Assembly (NCBI RefSeq): GCF_000496835.1
Contig: NZ_KI543236.1
Span: 1,114,589-1,178,588, forward strand
DNA: 64,000 nucleotides
Direction of reading: 5' to 3'
DNA from: Thalassobacillus devorans MSP14
Lineage (GTDB): Bacteria; Bacillota; Bacilli; Bacillales; Halobacillaceae
A program made the translations under genes and the position numbers. The notes under the pieces were generated by a model. It was not told the DNA's origin. It searched no databases and saw nothing but the letters and a program-made list of their open reading frames with translations. Position 1 is the first letter of the stretch; each line of letters starts with the position of its first letter. Of the stretch, positions 1-10,413 are shown in pieces.

Positions 1-540
1 GAGGGTGACCCATCACCAGATGGGGAAGGTACTATTAAATTTGCCAGAGGTATAGAAGTAGGCCACGTATTCAAATTAGGCAAATTCTATGCGGAAAAAA
101 TGGACGCTTCTTATCTGAATGACCAGGGCAAATCCAATACGATGATCATGGGGTGCTACGGAATCGGTGTTTCACGAACACTAGCGTCGATCGTCGAGCA
201 ATATCATGATGAAGACGGGATTACATGGCCTGCTAATGTAGCACCTTTCCAGGTACATGTATTGACTCTGAACTCTAAAAAAGAAGAGCAGGCAGTACTT
301 GGGGAAGAGTTGTACCAGAAGCTTTTAGCTGAAGGGATTGAAGTTTTATATGATGATCGAAAAGAGCGGGCGGGTGTGAAATTTGCTGATAGTGACCTGA
401 TCGGTATTCCGTTGCGTGTAACGATCGGTAAACGTGCCGGAGAAGGCATCGTCGAGTTCAAGGACCGGGCAACAAAGGAGCAGGTCGAGCTGGAAGCAAA
501 TCAAGTAATCAAGCAAGTGAAAGAGTTTTTGAACAAATAA
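1..540 (+). CDS. proS: Prolyl-tRNA synthetase, C-terminal part (5' end outside window)
   Basis: Ligates proline to tRNA-Pro in the cytoplasm. The reading frame is open from base 1 and ends at a TAA at 538-540, leaving the last 179 residues. Visible are the end of the class II catalytic core ([12 protein letters not shown], then the motif 3 region [12 protein letters not shown]) and the C-terminal anticodon-binding alpha/beta domain starting near [10 protein letters not shown]. The protein finishes normally at FLNK. It is directly upstream of polC, the usual Bacillaceae order. The start lies outside the window, so the N-terminal core and editing domain cannot be judged. Identification is secure. 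Confidence 0.96.
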   Translation, partial: EGDPSPDGEGTIKFARGIEVGHVFKLGKFYAEKMDASYLNDQGKSNTMIMGCYGIGVSRTLASIVEQYHDEDGITWPANVAPFQVHVLTLNSKKEEQAVLGEELYQKLLAEGIEVLYDDRKERAGVKFADSDLIGIPLRVTIGKRAGEGIVEFKDRATKEQVELEANQVIKQVKEFLNK

Positions 541-568
541 ACGCTTCAATTTTATCTTGATTCAATTG

Positions 569-612
569 ATATACCCTTGCTACATTTATTATGCGAGGGT
601 ATATTTTATTGT
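569..612 (+). terminator. Rho-independent terminator after proS
   Basis: Inverted arms ATACCCTTGC (571-580) and GCGAGGGTAT (593-602) are separated by an AT-rich loop and followed by a T-rich run ATTTTATT. It lies 30 bases after the proS stop and separates proS from polC. Confidence 0.7.
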
Positions 613-695
613 TTGGATGAAGTCGTTATCGGTCTGTAAGATTCGAAGGCTGTCTATTCAGCCATAAGGGCTACGATTTATTGGGAGGAATCATC

Positions 696-3600
696 GTGGG
701 AGTTTCAAGTAGAGAAAAGATGGAGCTGTTGTTAAAGCAAATTCAGTTTCCCGAAGAAATAGCAGAACAGCACCTGAGTGAAAGTTCTTTGAAGAAATTG
801 GAAGTATATAAACAAACGAAAACGTGGCATTTTCATTTTGAACTGGAGTCTCCGATGCCTCCATCCGTCTATCAATTGTTCATAACCAAATTGCAGGAAG
901 GCTTCAGGCATATAGCTCCTGTGGTAGATTGGACGTTCCATACACAGCAGCAAACCATCCAGGAAAGTGATTTGATGGATTATTGGAAGTGTTTCGTACA
1001 AACAGTGCCGCAGTTATCTCCAGCCTATAAAGATTTAGTATTAGAACAGGAGCCTGAAATAAACGGGAATAAACTTATGTTAACTTGCCGTAACGAAGCA
1101 GAGAGTCACGCTGTTCAGAAACGCCTGCATGAACCACTGCTTTCTTTTTGCAAAAAGGTTGGAATTACTCCATGTACGGTCACAACGCAAGTGAAAAGCC
1201 AGGAAGAAGAAATCAAAAAATTTCAGGAAGCACGACAAAAAGAAGATCAGCTGTTAGTCCAGCAGGCCGTCAAAGACAAAGAAGAGCGTGCTAAACAGCA
1301 AGAGGAAAAAGAGCATGAAGGTCCTGTCATGATTGGTTATAATATCCAGGAAGACCCGGATAAAATGTGCGATATTCTGGAAGAAGAACGGAGAAAAATT
1401 GTACAAGGTCATGTGTTCGATGCCGAAGTGAAAGAATTACGCTCTGGACGACATTTGCTTTTACTGAAAGTCACGGATTACACAGATTCGTTCTCGATTA
1501 AAATGTTCTCTCGCGGTGATGATCATGCCGAACAATTCAAGGCTATCAAAAAAGGGATGTGGATCAAAGCACGCGGAAGTATCCAAACAGACAATTTTAC
1601 TTCTGAACTGACAATGATGGCCAATGATATCAATGAAGTAAAACCTATGCAACGCGTCGATGAAGCACCAGAGGGTGAAAAGCGGGTAGAGTTGCATGCT
1701 CACACTACCATGAGTCAAATGGATGCTCCTGTTGCTCCCGGCCGTCTTATTGAAACTGCAGCAAGATGGGGGCACGAAGCAATTGCCATTACAGACCATG
1801 CAGTTGTACAAGCCTACCCAGAAGCACATTCAGCAGGAAGCAAACATGGCATCAAAATCATTTATGGTGTGGAAGCGAACCTGGTCGATGATGGGGTACC
1901 TATCGCTTATGAAGAGCAGGATCGTGATCTTGCCGGGGACACTTATGTAGTGTTTGACGTCGAGACAACCGGTTTATCAGCTGTCTACGATAAAATCATT
2001 GAACTTGCAGCTGTCAAAGTAAAAGACGGAGATATTATTGATCGGTTTGAATCTTTTGCAAACCCGCATCACCCGTTATCCCAAACCACTACGGACCTGA
2101 CGGGAATCACCGATGATATGGTGAAAGATGCTCCTGAAATCGAGGATGTGTTAAAGGACTTCCATGAATGGACAGGGGATACCATTTTAGTTGCTCATAA
2201 CGCCAGCTTTGACATGGGCTTTTTAAATGCCGGTTATAAAAATATAGGACTCGGGAAATCAAGATTGCCTGTCATCGATACGCTCGAGCTGGCTCGTCTG
2301 CTCGTTCCAGAATTGAAAAATCACCGTTTAAACACATTGTGTAAGTTTTTTGATATTGAACTTACCCAGCATCACCGGGCCATTTATGATGCGGAAGCAA
2401 CAGGATATTTGCTGTGGAAATTAATAAAAAAAGCTTTAGAAAGAGGAATCACCAACCATAAGAACCTGAATGATTATATGGGAGAAGGTAATGCCTACCA
2501 GCGTTCGCGCCCTTTCCATTGCACATTGCTGGCGACCAATCTTACAGGTCTGAAAAATATCTATCGCCTCGTTTCCCATGCACATGTCGATTATTTTTAC
2601 CGGGTGCCCAGAATACCTCGTTCTAAGCTGACAAAGCTGCGGGAAGGGATTCTCATCGGGTCCGGTTGCGATAAAGGTGAAGTTTTTGAAACAATGATGC
2701 AAAAGTCTGAAGAGGAAGCGGAAAAGACAGCTGAATTTTATGATTATATTGAGATCCAGCCTCCTGGAAACTACTATCATTTGATAGAAAAAGAACTGGT
2801 GCAGAATGAAGCACAGATATACGATATTTTAAAAAAGCTGATTGCGATGGCAGATCGTCTGGGTAAAAAAGCAGTGGTAACAGGGAATACCCATTACATC
2901 GATCCCCATGAAAAAATGTACCGGCAGATTCTTATTTCTTCCCAAAACGGTAATCCATTGAATCGCCAGACACTGCCGGAAGTCCACTTCAAGACAACGA
3001 ATGAACTTTTAAAAGAATTCACTTTTCTTGGAGAAGATACTGCTAAAGAAGTAGTAGTCACCAATACACAGGCAATCGCCAATGAGATAGAAGAAATTTC
3101 ACCGGTAAAAGATGAACTGTTCACACCGAATATCGAAGGTGCTGATAAGGAAATTCGTGAAATGTCTTACAACAAAGCGAAAAGTCTTTATGGCGATGCG
3201 CTGCCTGAATTGGTTGAGAAACGGTTGGAAAAAGAATTAGACAGTATTATCGGACACGGATTTGCTGTCATATATTTGATTTCTCAAAAGCTGGTAAAAA
3301 AATCGCTGGACGATGGATACCTTGTCGGTTCGCGTGGTTCTGTCGGATCTTCATTCGTAGCGACGATGACCGGGATTACCGAGGTGAACCCACTCCCTCC
3401 ACATTATGTCTGTGCCCATTGCCGGGAACCGGAATTTTTCACAGACGGTTCCGTCGGAAGTGGATTTGACCTCCCGGAGAAGGATTGTCCGAAGTGTGGA
3501 GAACCAATGAATAAAGATGGGCAGGACATTCCGTTTGAAACTTTCCTTGGTTTCAAAGGAGATAAGGTCCCTGATATCGACTTGAACTTCTCTGGAGAAT

Positions 3601-4991
3601 ATCAGCCGCAGGCTCATAATTATACAAAAGTACTGTTCGGCGAAGAAAAAGTGTATCGTGCCGGAACAATTGGTACGATTGCAGAAAAAACGGCTTACGG
3701 CTACGTAAAAGGATATGCAGGAGATCATCAATTACAAATTAAAAATGCCGAAGTTGATCGCCTCGTCCACGGATGCACCGGGGTGAAGCGAACCTCAGGA
3801 CAGCACCCGGGCGGTATCATCGTTGTTCCGGATGATATGGAAATTTACGATTTTACCCCGATACAATACCCGGCGGACGATACGAAATCAGAGTGGCGTA
3901 CGACTCACTTTGACTTCCATTCCATTCACGACAACCTGCTTAAACTTGATATACTCGGTCACGATGACCCGACCGTCATCCGTATGCTGCAGGATCTGAG
4001 TGGTATCGACCAAAAAGAAATCCCTGTCGATGATCCGGAAGTGATGAAAATTTTCAGTGGACCGGAAGCGCTTGGCGTCACAGCTGATCAAATTCTTTGT
4101 AAGACGGGTACACTGGGAGTCCCGGAATTCGGTACACGCTTTGTCCGTCAGATGCTTGAAGACACCAGGCCGAAGACATTTGCAGAGCTCGTCATCATTT
4201 CCGGTCTGTCACATGGTACGGATGTATGGCTTGGCAATGCGCAGGAGCTGATTAATGACGGCATCTGTACACTACCGGATGTAATCGGCTGCCGTGACGA
4301 TATCATGGTATATTTGATGCATAAAGGACTTGAACCTTCTCTTGCCTTTAAGATCATGGAATTTGTCCGTAAGGGCCGAGGCCTTCAGGACGAATGGATA
4401 GAAGAAATGAAGAAGCACGGGGTCCCTGACTGGTATATTGATTCCTGTAAGAAAATCAAATATATGTTCCCGAAAGCTCACGCGGCTGCCTACGTATTAA
4501 TGGCGGTCCGGATCGCTTACTTCAAAGTACATTATCCGATCTATTTCTATGCTGCTTACTTTACCGTGAGAGCGAGCGATTACGAGCTGGAAACCATGGT
4601 GAAAGGTGCAGATGCGATCAAGAAACGTATTGAAGAGATTCTGGCTAAGGGAAATGATGCTTCTCCGAAAGAGAAAAGTTTGCTGACGGTGCTGGAACTA
4701 TCTCTGGAGATGTGCCAGCGTGGCTATTCCTTCCAGACAGTCGACCTTTACAAATCAAGTGCATCTGAATTTCTCGTCGATGGCAATACATTGATTCCAC
4801 CTTTCAATGCCATTGACGGCCTTGGAACGAATGCAGCCATCAATATCGTGAAAGCGCGGGAAGACGGCGAGTTTTTATCCAAACAGGACTTGCGGGAAAG
4901 AAGCCGGATCTCCAAGACAGTGCTTGAATATCTAGACCAGCAGGGCTGTTTAGAAGGAATGCCGGAAGAAAATCAACTATCTTTATTCTGA
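696..4991 (+). CDS. polC: DNA polymerase III alpha subunit, PolC type
   Basis: Main replicative polymerase of low-GC Gram-positives, with built-in 3'-5' proofreading. The order is: N-terminal domain, OB-fold region (about residues 230-310), PHP domain beginning VELHAHTTM near residue 330, an inserted DEDDh exonuclease ([10 protein letters not shown] near 420), a second PHP part, a Cys4 zinc site (CAHC then CPKC, about 905-940), and the polymerase active site [11 protein letters not shown] near 960. At 1431 residues it matches the 1437 of B. subtilis. I chose GTG at 696 because GGGAGG lies seven bases upstream; the in-frame TTG at 681 overlaps that ribosome site. No frameshift or missing domain. 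Confidence 0.97.
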   Translation: MGVSSREKMELLLKQIQFPEEIAEQHLSESSLKKLEVYKQTKTWHFHFELESPMPPSVYQLFITKLQEGFRHIAPVVDWTFHTQQQTIQESDLMDYWKCFVQTVPQLSPAYKDLVLEQEPEINGNKLMLTCRNEAESHAVQKRLHEPLLSFCKKVGITPCTVTTQVKSQEEEIKKFQEARQKEDQLLVQQAVKDKEERAKQQEEKEHEGPVMIGYNIQEDPDKMCDILEEERRKIVQGHVFDAEVKELRSGRHLLLLKVTDYTDSFSIKMFSRGDDHAEQFKAIKKGMWIKARGSIQTDNFTSELTMMANDINEVKPMQRVDEAPEGEKRVELHAHTTMSQMDAPVAPGRLIETAARWGHEAIAITDHAVVQAYPEAHSAGSKHGIKIIYGVEANLVDDGVPIAYEEQDRDLAGDTYVVFDVETTGLSAVYDKIIELAAVKVKDGDIIDRFESFANPHHPLSQTTTDLTGITDDMVKDAPEIEDVLKDFHEWTGDTILVAHNASFDMGFLNAGYKNIGLGKSRLPVIDTLELARLLVPELKNHRLNTLCKFFDIELTQHHRAIYDAEATGYLLWKLIKKALERGITNHKNLNDYMGEGNAYQRSRPFHCTLLATNLTGLKNIYRLVSHAHVDYFYRVPRIPRSKLTKLREGILIGSGCDKGEVFETMMQKSEEEAEKTAEFYDYIEIQPPGNYYHLIEKELVQNEAQIYDILKKLIAMADRLGKKAVVTGNTHYIDPHEKMYRQILISSQNGNPLNRQTLPEVHFKTTNELLKEFTFLGEDTAKEVVVTNTQAIANEIEEISPVKDELFTPNIEGADKEIREMSYNKAKSLYGDALPELVEKRLEKELDSIIGHGFAVIYLISQKLVKKSLDDGYLVGSRGSVGSSFVATMTGITEVNPLPPHYVCAHCREPEFFTDGSVGSGFDLPEKDCPKCGEPMNKDGQDIPFETFLGFKGDKVPDIDLNFSGEYQPQAHNYTKVLFGEEKVYRAGTIGTIAEKTAYGYVKGYAGDHQLQIKNAEVDRLVHGCTGVKRTSGQHPGGIIVVPDDMEIYDFTPIQYPADDTKSEWRTTHFDFHSIHDNLLKLDILGHDDPTVIRMLQDLSGIDQKEIPVDDPEVMKIFSGPEALGVTADQILCKTGTLGVPEFGTRFVRQMLEDTRPKTFAELVIISGLSHGTDVWLGNAQELINDGICTLPDVIGCRDDIMVYLMHKGLEPSLAFKIMEFVRKGRGLQDEWIEEMKKHGVPDWYIDSCKKIKYMFPKAHAAAYVLMAVRIAYFKVHYPIYFYAAYFTVRASDYELETMVKGADAIKKRIEEILAKGNDASPKEKSLLTVLELSLEMCQRGYSFQTVDLYKSSASEFLVDGNTLIPPFNAIDGLGTNAAINIVKAREDGEFLSKQDLRERSRISKTVLEYLDQQGCLEGMPEENQLSLF

Positions 4992-5010
4992 TGGTTAGGA
5001 ATGGCCTTTC

Positions 5011-5039
5011 TTGCAATAAATAGCAACGTATGGTATATT
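5011..5039 (+). promoter_or_regulatory. Sigma-A promoter of the rimP-nusA-infB operon
   Basis: TTGCAA (5011-5016), a 17-base spacer and TATATT (5034-5039) preceded by TG (5031-5032), giving an extended -10. It lies just after polC. Transcription would begin near 5046, immediately before the GCAA-loop hairpin at 5071, so the hairpin sits in the leader of the rimP operon and does not merely end polC. Confidence 0.75.
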
Positions 5040-5070
5040 TTTATTGGTTAGAAAAGTGATACGAAGGACG

Positions 5071-5105
5071 CGAAAGAGTGGGGCAACCCGCTCTTTCGTT
5101 TATCT
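5071..5105 (+). terminator. Leader terminator/attenuator ahead of rimP-nusA
   Basis: A perfect arm CGAAAGAG (5071-5078) pairs with CTCTTTCG (5091-5098). The stem continues inward through a T-G wobble and three G-C pairs to a GCAA tetraloop (5083-5086), and it is followed by a T-rich tail. About 25 bases separate it from the predicted start site, with 190 bases left to rimP. In B. subtilis, NusA-stimulated termination in the leader of this operon controls nusA itself. Position and shape here agree with that, but the sequence alone cannot prove NusA dependence. Confidence 0.7.
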
Positions 5106-5148
5106 TTACGGTTATTTTTCTGTGTCGAATTGGCTTAGTACCTGCTAC

Positions 5149-5177
5149 GCACTACATATGCTGTAGTGCCGTATTTT
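5149..5177 (+). other. Second leader hairpin with T-run, upstream of rimP
   Basis: GCACTACA (5149-5156), five-base loop, TGTAGTGC (5162-5169), then CGTATTTTT. It is an eight base-pair stem with a moderate T tract between the first leader terminator and rimP. It could be a second termination step or a leader-stabilising hairpin. The 4992-5294 gap otherwise holds only the promoter, the first hairpin and the rimP ribosome site AAGGAGGG at 5281. Confidence 0.45.
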
Positions 5178-5294
5178 TGTAGAGATACATTACCCGACAA
5201 CTACAGAATTCAATAGAATGAAGAAAACCCGCCAATTATGCATGATAGGAATGGTTATATTAGAAACTAAGGGTTAGAAGAAGGAGGGAACGAC

Positions 5295-5768
5295 ATGGGT
5301 GAAAATGTTATACGCTTGACAGAAGAGCTGGTTCAGCCGGTATTGGAAGACATGAACCTGGAGCTCGTCGATGTTGAATTCAAGAAAGAAGGGAAGAACT
5401 GGTTCCTTCGTGTGTTTGTAGATAAAGAAGATGGCGTAGATATCGAGGAATGCGGGTATGTCTCTGAACAGCTTAGTGAAAAGCTGGATGACGTGGATCC
5501 GATTGAATTCCCTTATTTTCTCGAAGTGGCCTCGCCAGGAGCGGAACGACCGTTGAAAAATAAGCAAGCACTTCAAAAGCATGTCGGCCGCCGCGTTCAT
5601 GTGAAGCTATATGAACCGATAGATGGTGACAAAGAATACGAAGGTGACTTGAAATCCTTTGATAATGATGTCGCTGAAATTGAATTCCGAATTAAAACGA
5701 AAACAAAAACAGTTGAAATTCCTTATGATAAAATCGCTAAAGCCCGTCTGGCAGTGAGTTTCAATTAA
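5295..5768 (+). CDS. rimP: Ribosome maturation factor RimP
   Basis: Cytoplasmic factor needed to mature the 30S subunit. At 157 residues it has the usual size for the family (old name ylxS). The N-terminal alpha/beta domain (VIRLTEELVQPVLEDMNLELVDVEF) is followed by the RimP motif YFLEVASPGAERPL and a C-terminal SH3-like barrel ending at TVEIPYDKIAKARLAV. ATG at 5295 has AAGGAGGG just upstream. It is the first gene of the nusA-infB operon, 15 bases before nusA. Confidence 0.95.
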   Translation: MGENVIRLTEELVQPVLEDMNLELVDVEFKKEGKNWFLRVFVDKEDGVDIEECGYVSEQLSEKLDDVDPIEFPYFLEVASPGAERPLKNKQALQKHVGRRVHVKLYEPIDGDKEYEGDLKSFDNDVAEIEFRIKTKTKTVEIPYDKIAKARLAVSFN

Positions 5769-5783
5769 AGGGGGAGAAGATAG

Positions 5784-6899
5784 TTGAGCAACGAACTTTT
5801 TGAAGCAATCCATTATCTAGAGAAGGAAAAAGGCATTGATAAAGATGTATTGATTGATGCCCTGGAAGCTGCGTTGATTTCTGCTTACAAGAAAAATTTC
5901 AACTCAGCTACTAACGTACGCGTGGATTTGAACGAACAGGAAGGATCCATGCGTGTATACGCAAGAAAGACAGTAGTTGAGGAAGTAATGGACCCTCAGC
6001 AGGAGGTTTCAACGGAAGAAGCAAAAGAAATCAATCCGAATTATGAGCTGGAAGATGTCATCGAAGTGGAAGTTACACCGAAGGACTTCGGACGTATTGC
6101 AGCCCAGGCAGCAAAACAAGTGGTTACCCAACGTGTCAGGGAAGCGGAACGCGGTATTATCTATGGTGAATACAGCGACCGTGAAGAAGATGTCATGACG
6201 GGAATTATCCAACGGAAAGATCCGCGTTTCATTTACGTGAACCTTGGAAAAATCGAAGCACGCCTTCCTGAAGCAGAACAAATGCCGACAGAAACATATG
6301 AAATCCACGACCGACTGAAAGTGTTGGTCACCAAAGTGGAAAACACCAACAAAGGACCGCAGATCTATGTATCACGCACCCATCCGGGCCTTTTGAAACG
6401 CTTGTTTGAAATGGAAGTGCCAGAAATTTTTGATGGAACCGTAGAAGTGAAATCCGTAGCGCGGGAAGCAGGAGACCGTTCTAAGATCTCTGTTTATGCG
6501 GAAGACCCGGAAATCGATCCGGTAGGTTCCTGTGTTGGCCAGCGAGGTCAGCGTGTGCAGGCTATTGTCAATGAATTAAAAGGCGAGAAAATAGATATCG
6601 TCCAATGGTCGGAAGACCCGGTTACCTATGTATCCAACGCATTGAGTCCTTCCAAAGTCGTGAAAGTGCTTGTTAATGAGGAAGAGAAAGCAACCACCGT
6701 CATCGTACCCGATTACCAGCTGTCCTTAGCGATCGGCAAACGTGGTCAGAATGCACGTCTTGCTGCTAAATTGACTGGCTGGAAGATCGATATCAAAAGC
6801 GAATCAGAGGCTGAAGAAGAAGGCCTTTTGGATGATAATGTAGAAGAAACCGATGCGTTAGAAGCCTTTTCAGAAACAGACGATGAACGCTTTGAATAA
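5784..6899 (+). CDS. nusA: Transcription termination/antitermination factor NusA
   Basis: Binds RNA polymerase and nascent RNA, and promotes pausing and intrinsic termination. The 371 residues show an N-terminal polymerase-binding domain (LEKEKGIDKDVLIDALEAAL), an S1 domain (GIIQRKDPRFIYVNLGKIEARLP), and two KH domains (DPVGSCVGQRGQRVQAI and LAIGKRGQNARLAAKLTGW). A short acidic tail follows, without the extra repeats of proteobacterial NusA. It starts at TTG 5784 behind AAAGGGGGAG; this start gives the family's usual MSNEL beginning. It probably regulates its own operon through the leader hairpin at 5071. Confidence 0.97.
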   Translation: MSNELFEAIHYLEKEKGIDKDVLIDALEAALISAYKKNFNSATNVRVDLNEQEGSMRVYARKTVVEEVMDPQQEVSTEEAKEINPNYELEDVIEVEVTPKDFGRIAAQAAKQVVTQRVREAERGIIYGEYSDREEDVMTGIIQRKDPRFIYVNLGKIEARLPEAEQMPTETYEIHDRLKVLVTKVENTNKGPQIYVSRTHPGLLKRLFEMEVPEIFDGTVEVKSVAREAGDRSKISVYAEDPEIDPVGSCVGQRGQRVQAIVNELKGEKIDIVQWSEDPVTYVSNALSPSKVVKVLVNEEEKATTVIVPDYQLSLAIGKRGQNARLAAKLTGWKIDIKSESEAEEEGLLDDNVEETDALEAFSETDDERFE

Positions 6900-6911
6900 G
6901 GAGTGGTAGTG

Positions 6912-7178
6912 ATGGCTGCTTCGAGAAAAGTACCATTACGTAAATGCATAGTAACGAAAGAAATGAAACCAAAACAACAGCTGATCCGTGTCGTACGCAA
7001 CAAAGAAGGAGAAGTATTTGTTGATCCGACCGGAAAGAAAAACGGCCGGGGTGCTTATGTTTCGAAAGACACAAAAGTGATCGAAACAGCCCAGGATCAG
7101 GATGTCCTCAGCCGGCAGTTGAATACTAAAGTCGATGATTCCATTTACGAAGAACTGAAAGAAATTGCTGGAGAATGA
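6912..7178 (+). CDS. ylxR: YlxR/RnpM family RNA-binding protein
   Basis: Small basic protein (88 residues) of the nusA-infB operon. The family motif RKCIVTKEMKPKQQLIRVVR and the DPTGKKNGRGAY loop are present. B. subtilis YlxR has been reported to bind and modulate RNase P and to act as a nucleoid-associated regulator. I chose ATG 6912 (AAGGAG at 6898-6903) over the GTG at 6903, which overlaps that site. The stop overlaps the ribosome site of the next gene, suggesting coupled translation. Confidence 0.93.
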   Translation: MAASRKVPLRKCIVTKEMKPKQQLIRVVRNKEGEVFVDPTGKKNGRGAYVSKDTKVIETAQDQDVLSRQLNTKVDDSIYEELKEIAGE

Positions 7179-7182
7179 TGAA

Positions 7183-7494
7183 ATGCAAAAAGCATTGAAC
7201 CTGCTGGGACTTGCCTATCGAGCAGGCAAGTGTACACTTGGTGAAGAATTGATTACCAGGGAGATCCAGAAAAAAAGAGCCAAACTTGTATGGATAGCTG
7301 AGGATACAGGCTATCAGACAAAAAAGAAGCTGATAGACAAATGCAGCTTTTATAACATACCCTACTATCTTGCAGCCGACAGGGATACACTTTCCCGGGC
7401 TATTGGTAAGGAGGGGAGAGTCGCGATCGCAGTTCTTGACCAAGGATTTGCGAAAAAGTTGCAATCGCTGCTCGATGAATCTATTCGGGGGTGA
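7183..7494 (+). CDS. ylxQ: L7Ae-family ribosomal-type protein YlxQ
   Basis: 103-residue member of the L7Ae/L30e/S12e/Gadd45 family, related to kink-turn RNA-binding proteins. Visible are the N-terminal helix [18 protein letters not shown], the strand [11 protein letters not shown], and the closing [25 protein letters not shown] 7183 with GGAG at 7170-7173 gives the expected beginning; an upstream TTG at 7165 is in frame but less likely. Its precise RNA target in bacteria is unsettled. It sits between ylxR and infB as in B. subtilis. Confidence 0.92.
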   Translation: MQKALNLLGLAYRAGKCTLGEELITREIQKKRAKLVWIAEDTGYQTKKKLIDKCSFYNIPYYLAADRDTLSRAIGKEGRVAIAVLDQGFAKKLQSLLDESIRG

Positions 7495-7498
7495 ACGT

Positions 7499-9619
7499 AT
7501 GAGTAAGATGCGAGTATATGAATATGCGAAAAAGAATGAAATGACAAGTAAGAAAGTAATCAATAAATTGGAAACCTTGAATATTGAGGTATCTAACCAT
7601 ATGTCAACAATTTCAGATGAAACGAAATCAAAGCTGGATCAGGAGTTCGGTTTTGTGAAAAAGGAAGAAAAATCTGCAGAACAACCAAAGAACGATTCCA
7701 ATAAAAAGGGTGCTCAAAAACAAAATAATATGAATAATCAATCCAATAAGCAAGAAAACAACAAGAAAAAGTCCAATCAGAATAAAAAGAAAAGTAACAA
7801 CCAGAAGAAAAACAAAAAACAAGAGCGTAATCAGTCAACAAACCAAAAGCCAGCTAAAAAAGCTACGCCGGAGAAGATTTTATTCTCAGGTACGTTAACA
7901 GTAGCTGAGTTGGCTGAGAAACTGAACAAAGACACTTCTGAGATCATCAAAAAATTGATGATGTTAGGCGTCATGGCAACGAAAAACCAGGATCTTGATG
8001 GAGATGCGATCGAATTGATCTGTTCCGAATATGGGGTAGAAGTCGAAGAAGAGGTACAAGTCGATGAAACCGATATAGAAAACTACCAGTTCGAAGATGC
8101 TGCAGAAGATTTAGAAGAACGTCCTGCTGTGGTCACTATCATGGGGCACGTCGACCATGGTAAAACAACATTGCTTGACTCAATCCGTGATACTAAAGTG
8201 ACAGAAGGGGAAGCAGGCGGTATCACTCAGCATATAGGTGCTTACCAGGTAGAGGAAAATGGCAAGAAAATCACTTTCCTTGATACACCAGGTCACGCTG
8301 CTTTTACCAGCATGCGATCCCGCGGGGCACAGGTGACAGATATTGCCATTTTAGTTGTAGCGGCAGATGACGGTGTTATGCCACAGACAGTAGAAGCGAT
8401 CAACCATGCAAAAGCTGCCGGGGTACCGATCATCGTAGCTGTCAATAAAATGGATAAAGAAGGGGCAAACCCTGACCGTGTCATGCAGGAACTGATGGAA
8501 TATGAATTGATTTCCGAAGATTTCGGTGGCGAGACTATATTTGTTAAGATGTCAGCAGTGAAGCACGAAGGCATCGACGATCTGTTAGAAATGATCGTAC
8601 TTGTATCAGAAATGGAAGAATTGAAAGCCAACCCTGATCGTCCTGCGTATGGTACAGTCATTGAAGCAGAACTTGATAAAGGCCGCGGCTCCGTAGCTAC
8701 CTTGCTTGTGCAAAATGGTACATTGCGTGTCGGTGATGCGCTCGTGGTTGGAAATACGTTTGGCAGAGTCCGTGCAATGGTTAATGATCTTGGCCGTCGA
8801 GTGAAGTCAGCAGGCCCTTCTACTCCAGTAGAAATCACAGGTTTAAATGAAGTTCCGCAAGCGGGAGATCGTTTCCTTGCCTTTGAAGATGAGAAGAAAG
8901 CCCGTGCAATTGGAGAGGCCCGTCAGCAGAAGCAAATTGAAGCACAGCGTAGTGATAGAACGAAAGTAAGCCTTGATGACTTGTTTGAACAAATCAAACA
9001 AGGGGATATTAAAGATATCAATCTGATTTTGAAAGCTGACGTTCAGGGTTCAGTTGAAGCTCTTGCTTCTTCCCTGGAAAAAATTGAGGTCGAAGGTGTC
9101 AAAGTCAACATTATTCACACTGGGGTCGGTGCCATCAATGAATCAGATATCAACTTAGCCTCTGCATCTAATGGCATTGTGATCGGGTTCAATGTCCGTC
9201 CTGACGCCAACGCTAAAAAAGCAGCGGAATCTGAAGATGTCGAAATCCGCCTGCACCGCGTAATCTATAAAGTAATGGAAGAAATTGAAGCGGCTATGAA
9301 AGGGATGCTTGACCCTGAATATGAAGAAAAAATCATTGGTCAAGTTGAAGTCCGTGAAACGTTCAAAGTTTCCAAAATCGGTACGATTGCCGGTGGTTAT
9401 GTTACAGATGGTAAAATAACAAGAAACTCCGGTGTACGGATCGTCCGTGATGGTGTTGTTATATTCGAAGGCGAAATTGACACCTTGAAGCGTTACAAAG
9501 ACGACGTAAAAGAAGTGGCACAAAACTATGAGTGTGGGATTACGATCAAAAATTATAATGATATCAAGGAAGGCGACATCATCGAAGCATTTGTCATGGA
9601 GGAAGTCGAACGTACATGA
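7499..9619 (+). CDS. infB: Translation initiation factor IF-2
   Basis: GTPase that places initiator fMet-tRNA on the 30S subunit and promotes subunit joining. 706 residues (716 in B. subtilis). N-terminal IF2_N helix ([24 protein letters not shown]), then a Lys/Asn/Gln-rich low-complexity linker (about residues 60-120), a second IF2_N module, and the G domain with GHVDHGKT near residue 218, DTPGH and NKMD. Domains II-IV follow to the end. ATG 7499 follows GGGGGTGA; an in-frame upstream extension runs inside ylxQ and is rejected. The stop overlaps the ylxP start by four bases. Confidence 0.97.
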   Translation: MSKMRVYEYAKKNEMTSKKVINKLETLNIEVSNHMSTISDETKSKLDQEFGFVKKEEKSAEQPKNDSNKKGAQKQNNMNNQSNKQENNKKKSNQNKKKSNNQKKNKKQERNQSTNQKPAKKATPEKILFSGTLTVAELAEKLNKDTSEIIKKLMMLGVMATKNQDLDGDAIELICSEYGVEVEEEVQVDETDIENYQFEDAAEDLEERPAVVTIMGHVDHGKTTLLDSIRDTKVTEGEAGGITQHIGAYQVEENGKKITFLDTPGHAAFTSMRSRGAQVTDIAILVVAADDGVMPQTVEAINHAKAAGVPIIVAVNKMDKEGANPDRVMQELMEYELISEDFGGETIFVKMSAVKHEGIDDLLEMIVLVSEMEELKANPDRPAYGTVIEAELDKGRGSVATLLVQNGTLRVGDALVVGNTFGRVRAMVNDLGRRVKSAGPSTPVEITGLNEVPQAGDRFLAFEDEKKARAIGEARQQKQIEAQRSDRTKVSLDDLFEQIKQGDIKDINLILKADVQGSVEALASSLEKIEVEGVKVNIIHTGVGAINESDINLASASNGIVIGFNVRPDANAKKAAESEDVEIRLHRVIYKVMEEIEAAMKGMLDPEYEEKIIGQVEVRETFKVSKIGTIAGGYVTDGKITRNSGVRIVRDGVVIFEGEIDTLKRYKDDVKEVAQNYECGITIKNYNDIKEGDIIEAFVMEEVERT

Positions 9620-9894
9620 TTCTTAGTGCGGAACTGGAATGCTTCATCTATGACGCTCAATCATTGAAGGAGAAACGTTCTGTCATTAAAAGGATTACTA
9701 CCCGGCTGCATAACGAATACAACGTTGCTGTAAGTGAACTGGATCACCAGGACTTATGGCAGCGTACTGTAATCGGCATCGTGACGATTTCAAGCGACCG
9801 GGTTCAGGCAGAACGTCTGATCCAGCAAGCGTTAGCCTTCATTGACTCATTTCCTGAAATTGAAAGGGCAGAGACGACATTGGATTGGTGTTAA
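9616..9894 (+). CDS. ylxP: DUF503 family protein YlxP
   Basis: Small protein (92 residues) of unknown biochemical function, always found between infB and rbfA in Bacillaceae. The family pattern is visible: [24 protein letters not shown], then [20 protein letters not shown] and the helix [12 protein letters not shown]. The ferredoxin-like fold is predicted from family knowledge. The ATG overlaps the infB stop (ATGA), so translation is probably coupled. Confidence 0.92.
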   Translation: MILSAELECFIYDAQSLKEKRSVIKRITTRLHNEYNVAVSELDHQDLWQRTVIGIVTISSDRVQAERLIQQALAFIDSFPEIERAETTLDWC

Positions 9895-9923
9895 CCTGCC
9901 TTAGCATAGAAGAGGTGGATGAC

Positions 9924-10277
9924 ATGAGTGATTTACGTGCCAATCGCGTAGCAGAACAAATGAAGAAAGAGCTTGGAGATATTATCAGCAAGAAGATCAA
10001 AGACCCTCGTGTAGGGTTTGTGACGGTCACAGATGTAAGTGTTACCGGGGACCTTCAACAAGCGAAAGTTTATATCTCCGTTTTAGGTGACGATAAACAA
10101 CAGCAGGATACATTGCTCGGTTTGGCCAAGGCAAAAGGATTCATCCGTTCTGAGATAGGAAAAAGAATCCGTCTGCGCAAAACACCTGAAATATCTTTCG
10201 AATTCGATGAAGCGATTGAACGAGGCAATCGTATCGAAGAAATTCTCCGTGATTTGAATGATACGAATAGCAATTAA
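9924..10277 (+). CDS. rbfA: Ribosome-binding factor A
   Basis: Single KH-like domain protein that binds the 30S subunit near helix 1 of 16S rRNA during late assembly and cold adaptation. 117 residues, the same length as B. subtilis RbfA. It begins [21 protein letters not shown], contains [29 protein letters not shown], and ends with the [17 protein letters not shown] helix. ATG 9924 lies behind GAGGTGG; the in-frame GTG at 9885 overlaps ylxP and has no ribosome site. Confidence 0.95.
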   Translation: MSDLRANRVAEQMKKELGDIISKKIKDPRVGFVTVTDVSVTGDLQQAKVYISVLGDDKQQQDTLLGLAKAKGFIRSEIGKRIRLRKTPEISFEFDEAIERGNRIEEILRDLNDTNSN

Positions 10278-10302
10278 TCCAGAAGAAGACTGTTCTCTTT
10301 TT

Positions 10303-10370
10303 GCCTGCTCTTTTGCCCGGTAAATACAGCTTACGAATTCATGACTGTATTTAAAAGGGCAAGGAGAGGC
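10303..10370 (+). other. Long intercistronic hairpin between rbfA and truB
   Basis: A perfect nine-pair stem TAAATACAG (10321-10329) / CTGTATTTA (10345-10353) surrounds a 15-base loop. Outer arms GCCC/GGGC and GCCT (10303-10306)/AGGC (10367-10370) extend it to nearly 70 bases. No T-run follows, so it does not look like a terminator. It may be an RNA processing or stabilising element within the operon. Confidence 0.5.
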
Positions 10371-10413
10371 TATCAAGAAGACGGTCTTTTCTGTTGAATA
10401 GGGGGTGTAGAGT

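Noticed and set aside
8293-8838. 181-codon - strand frame opposite infB
   Set aside because: Lies wholly within a highly conserved gene; its existence follows from codon bias on the other strand.
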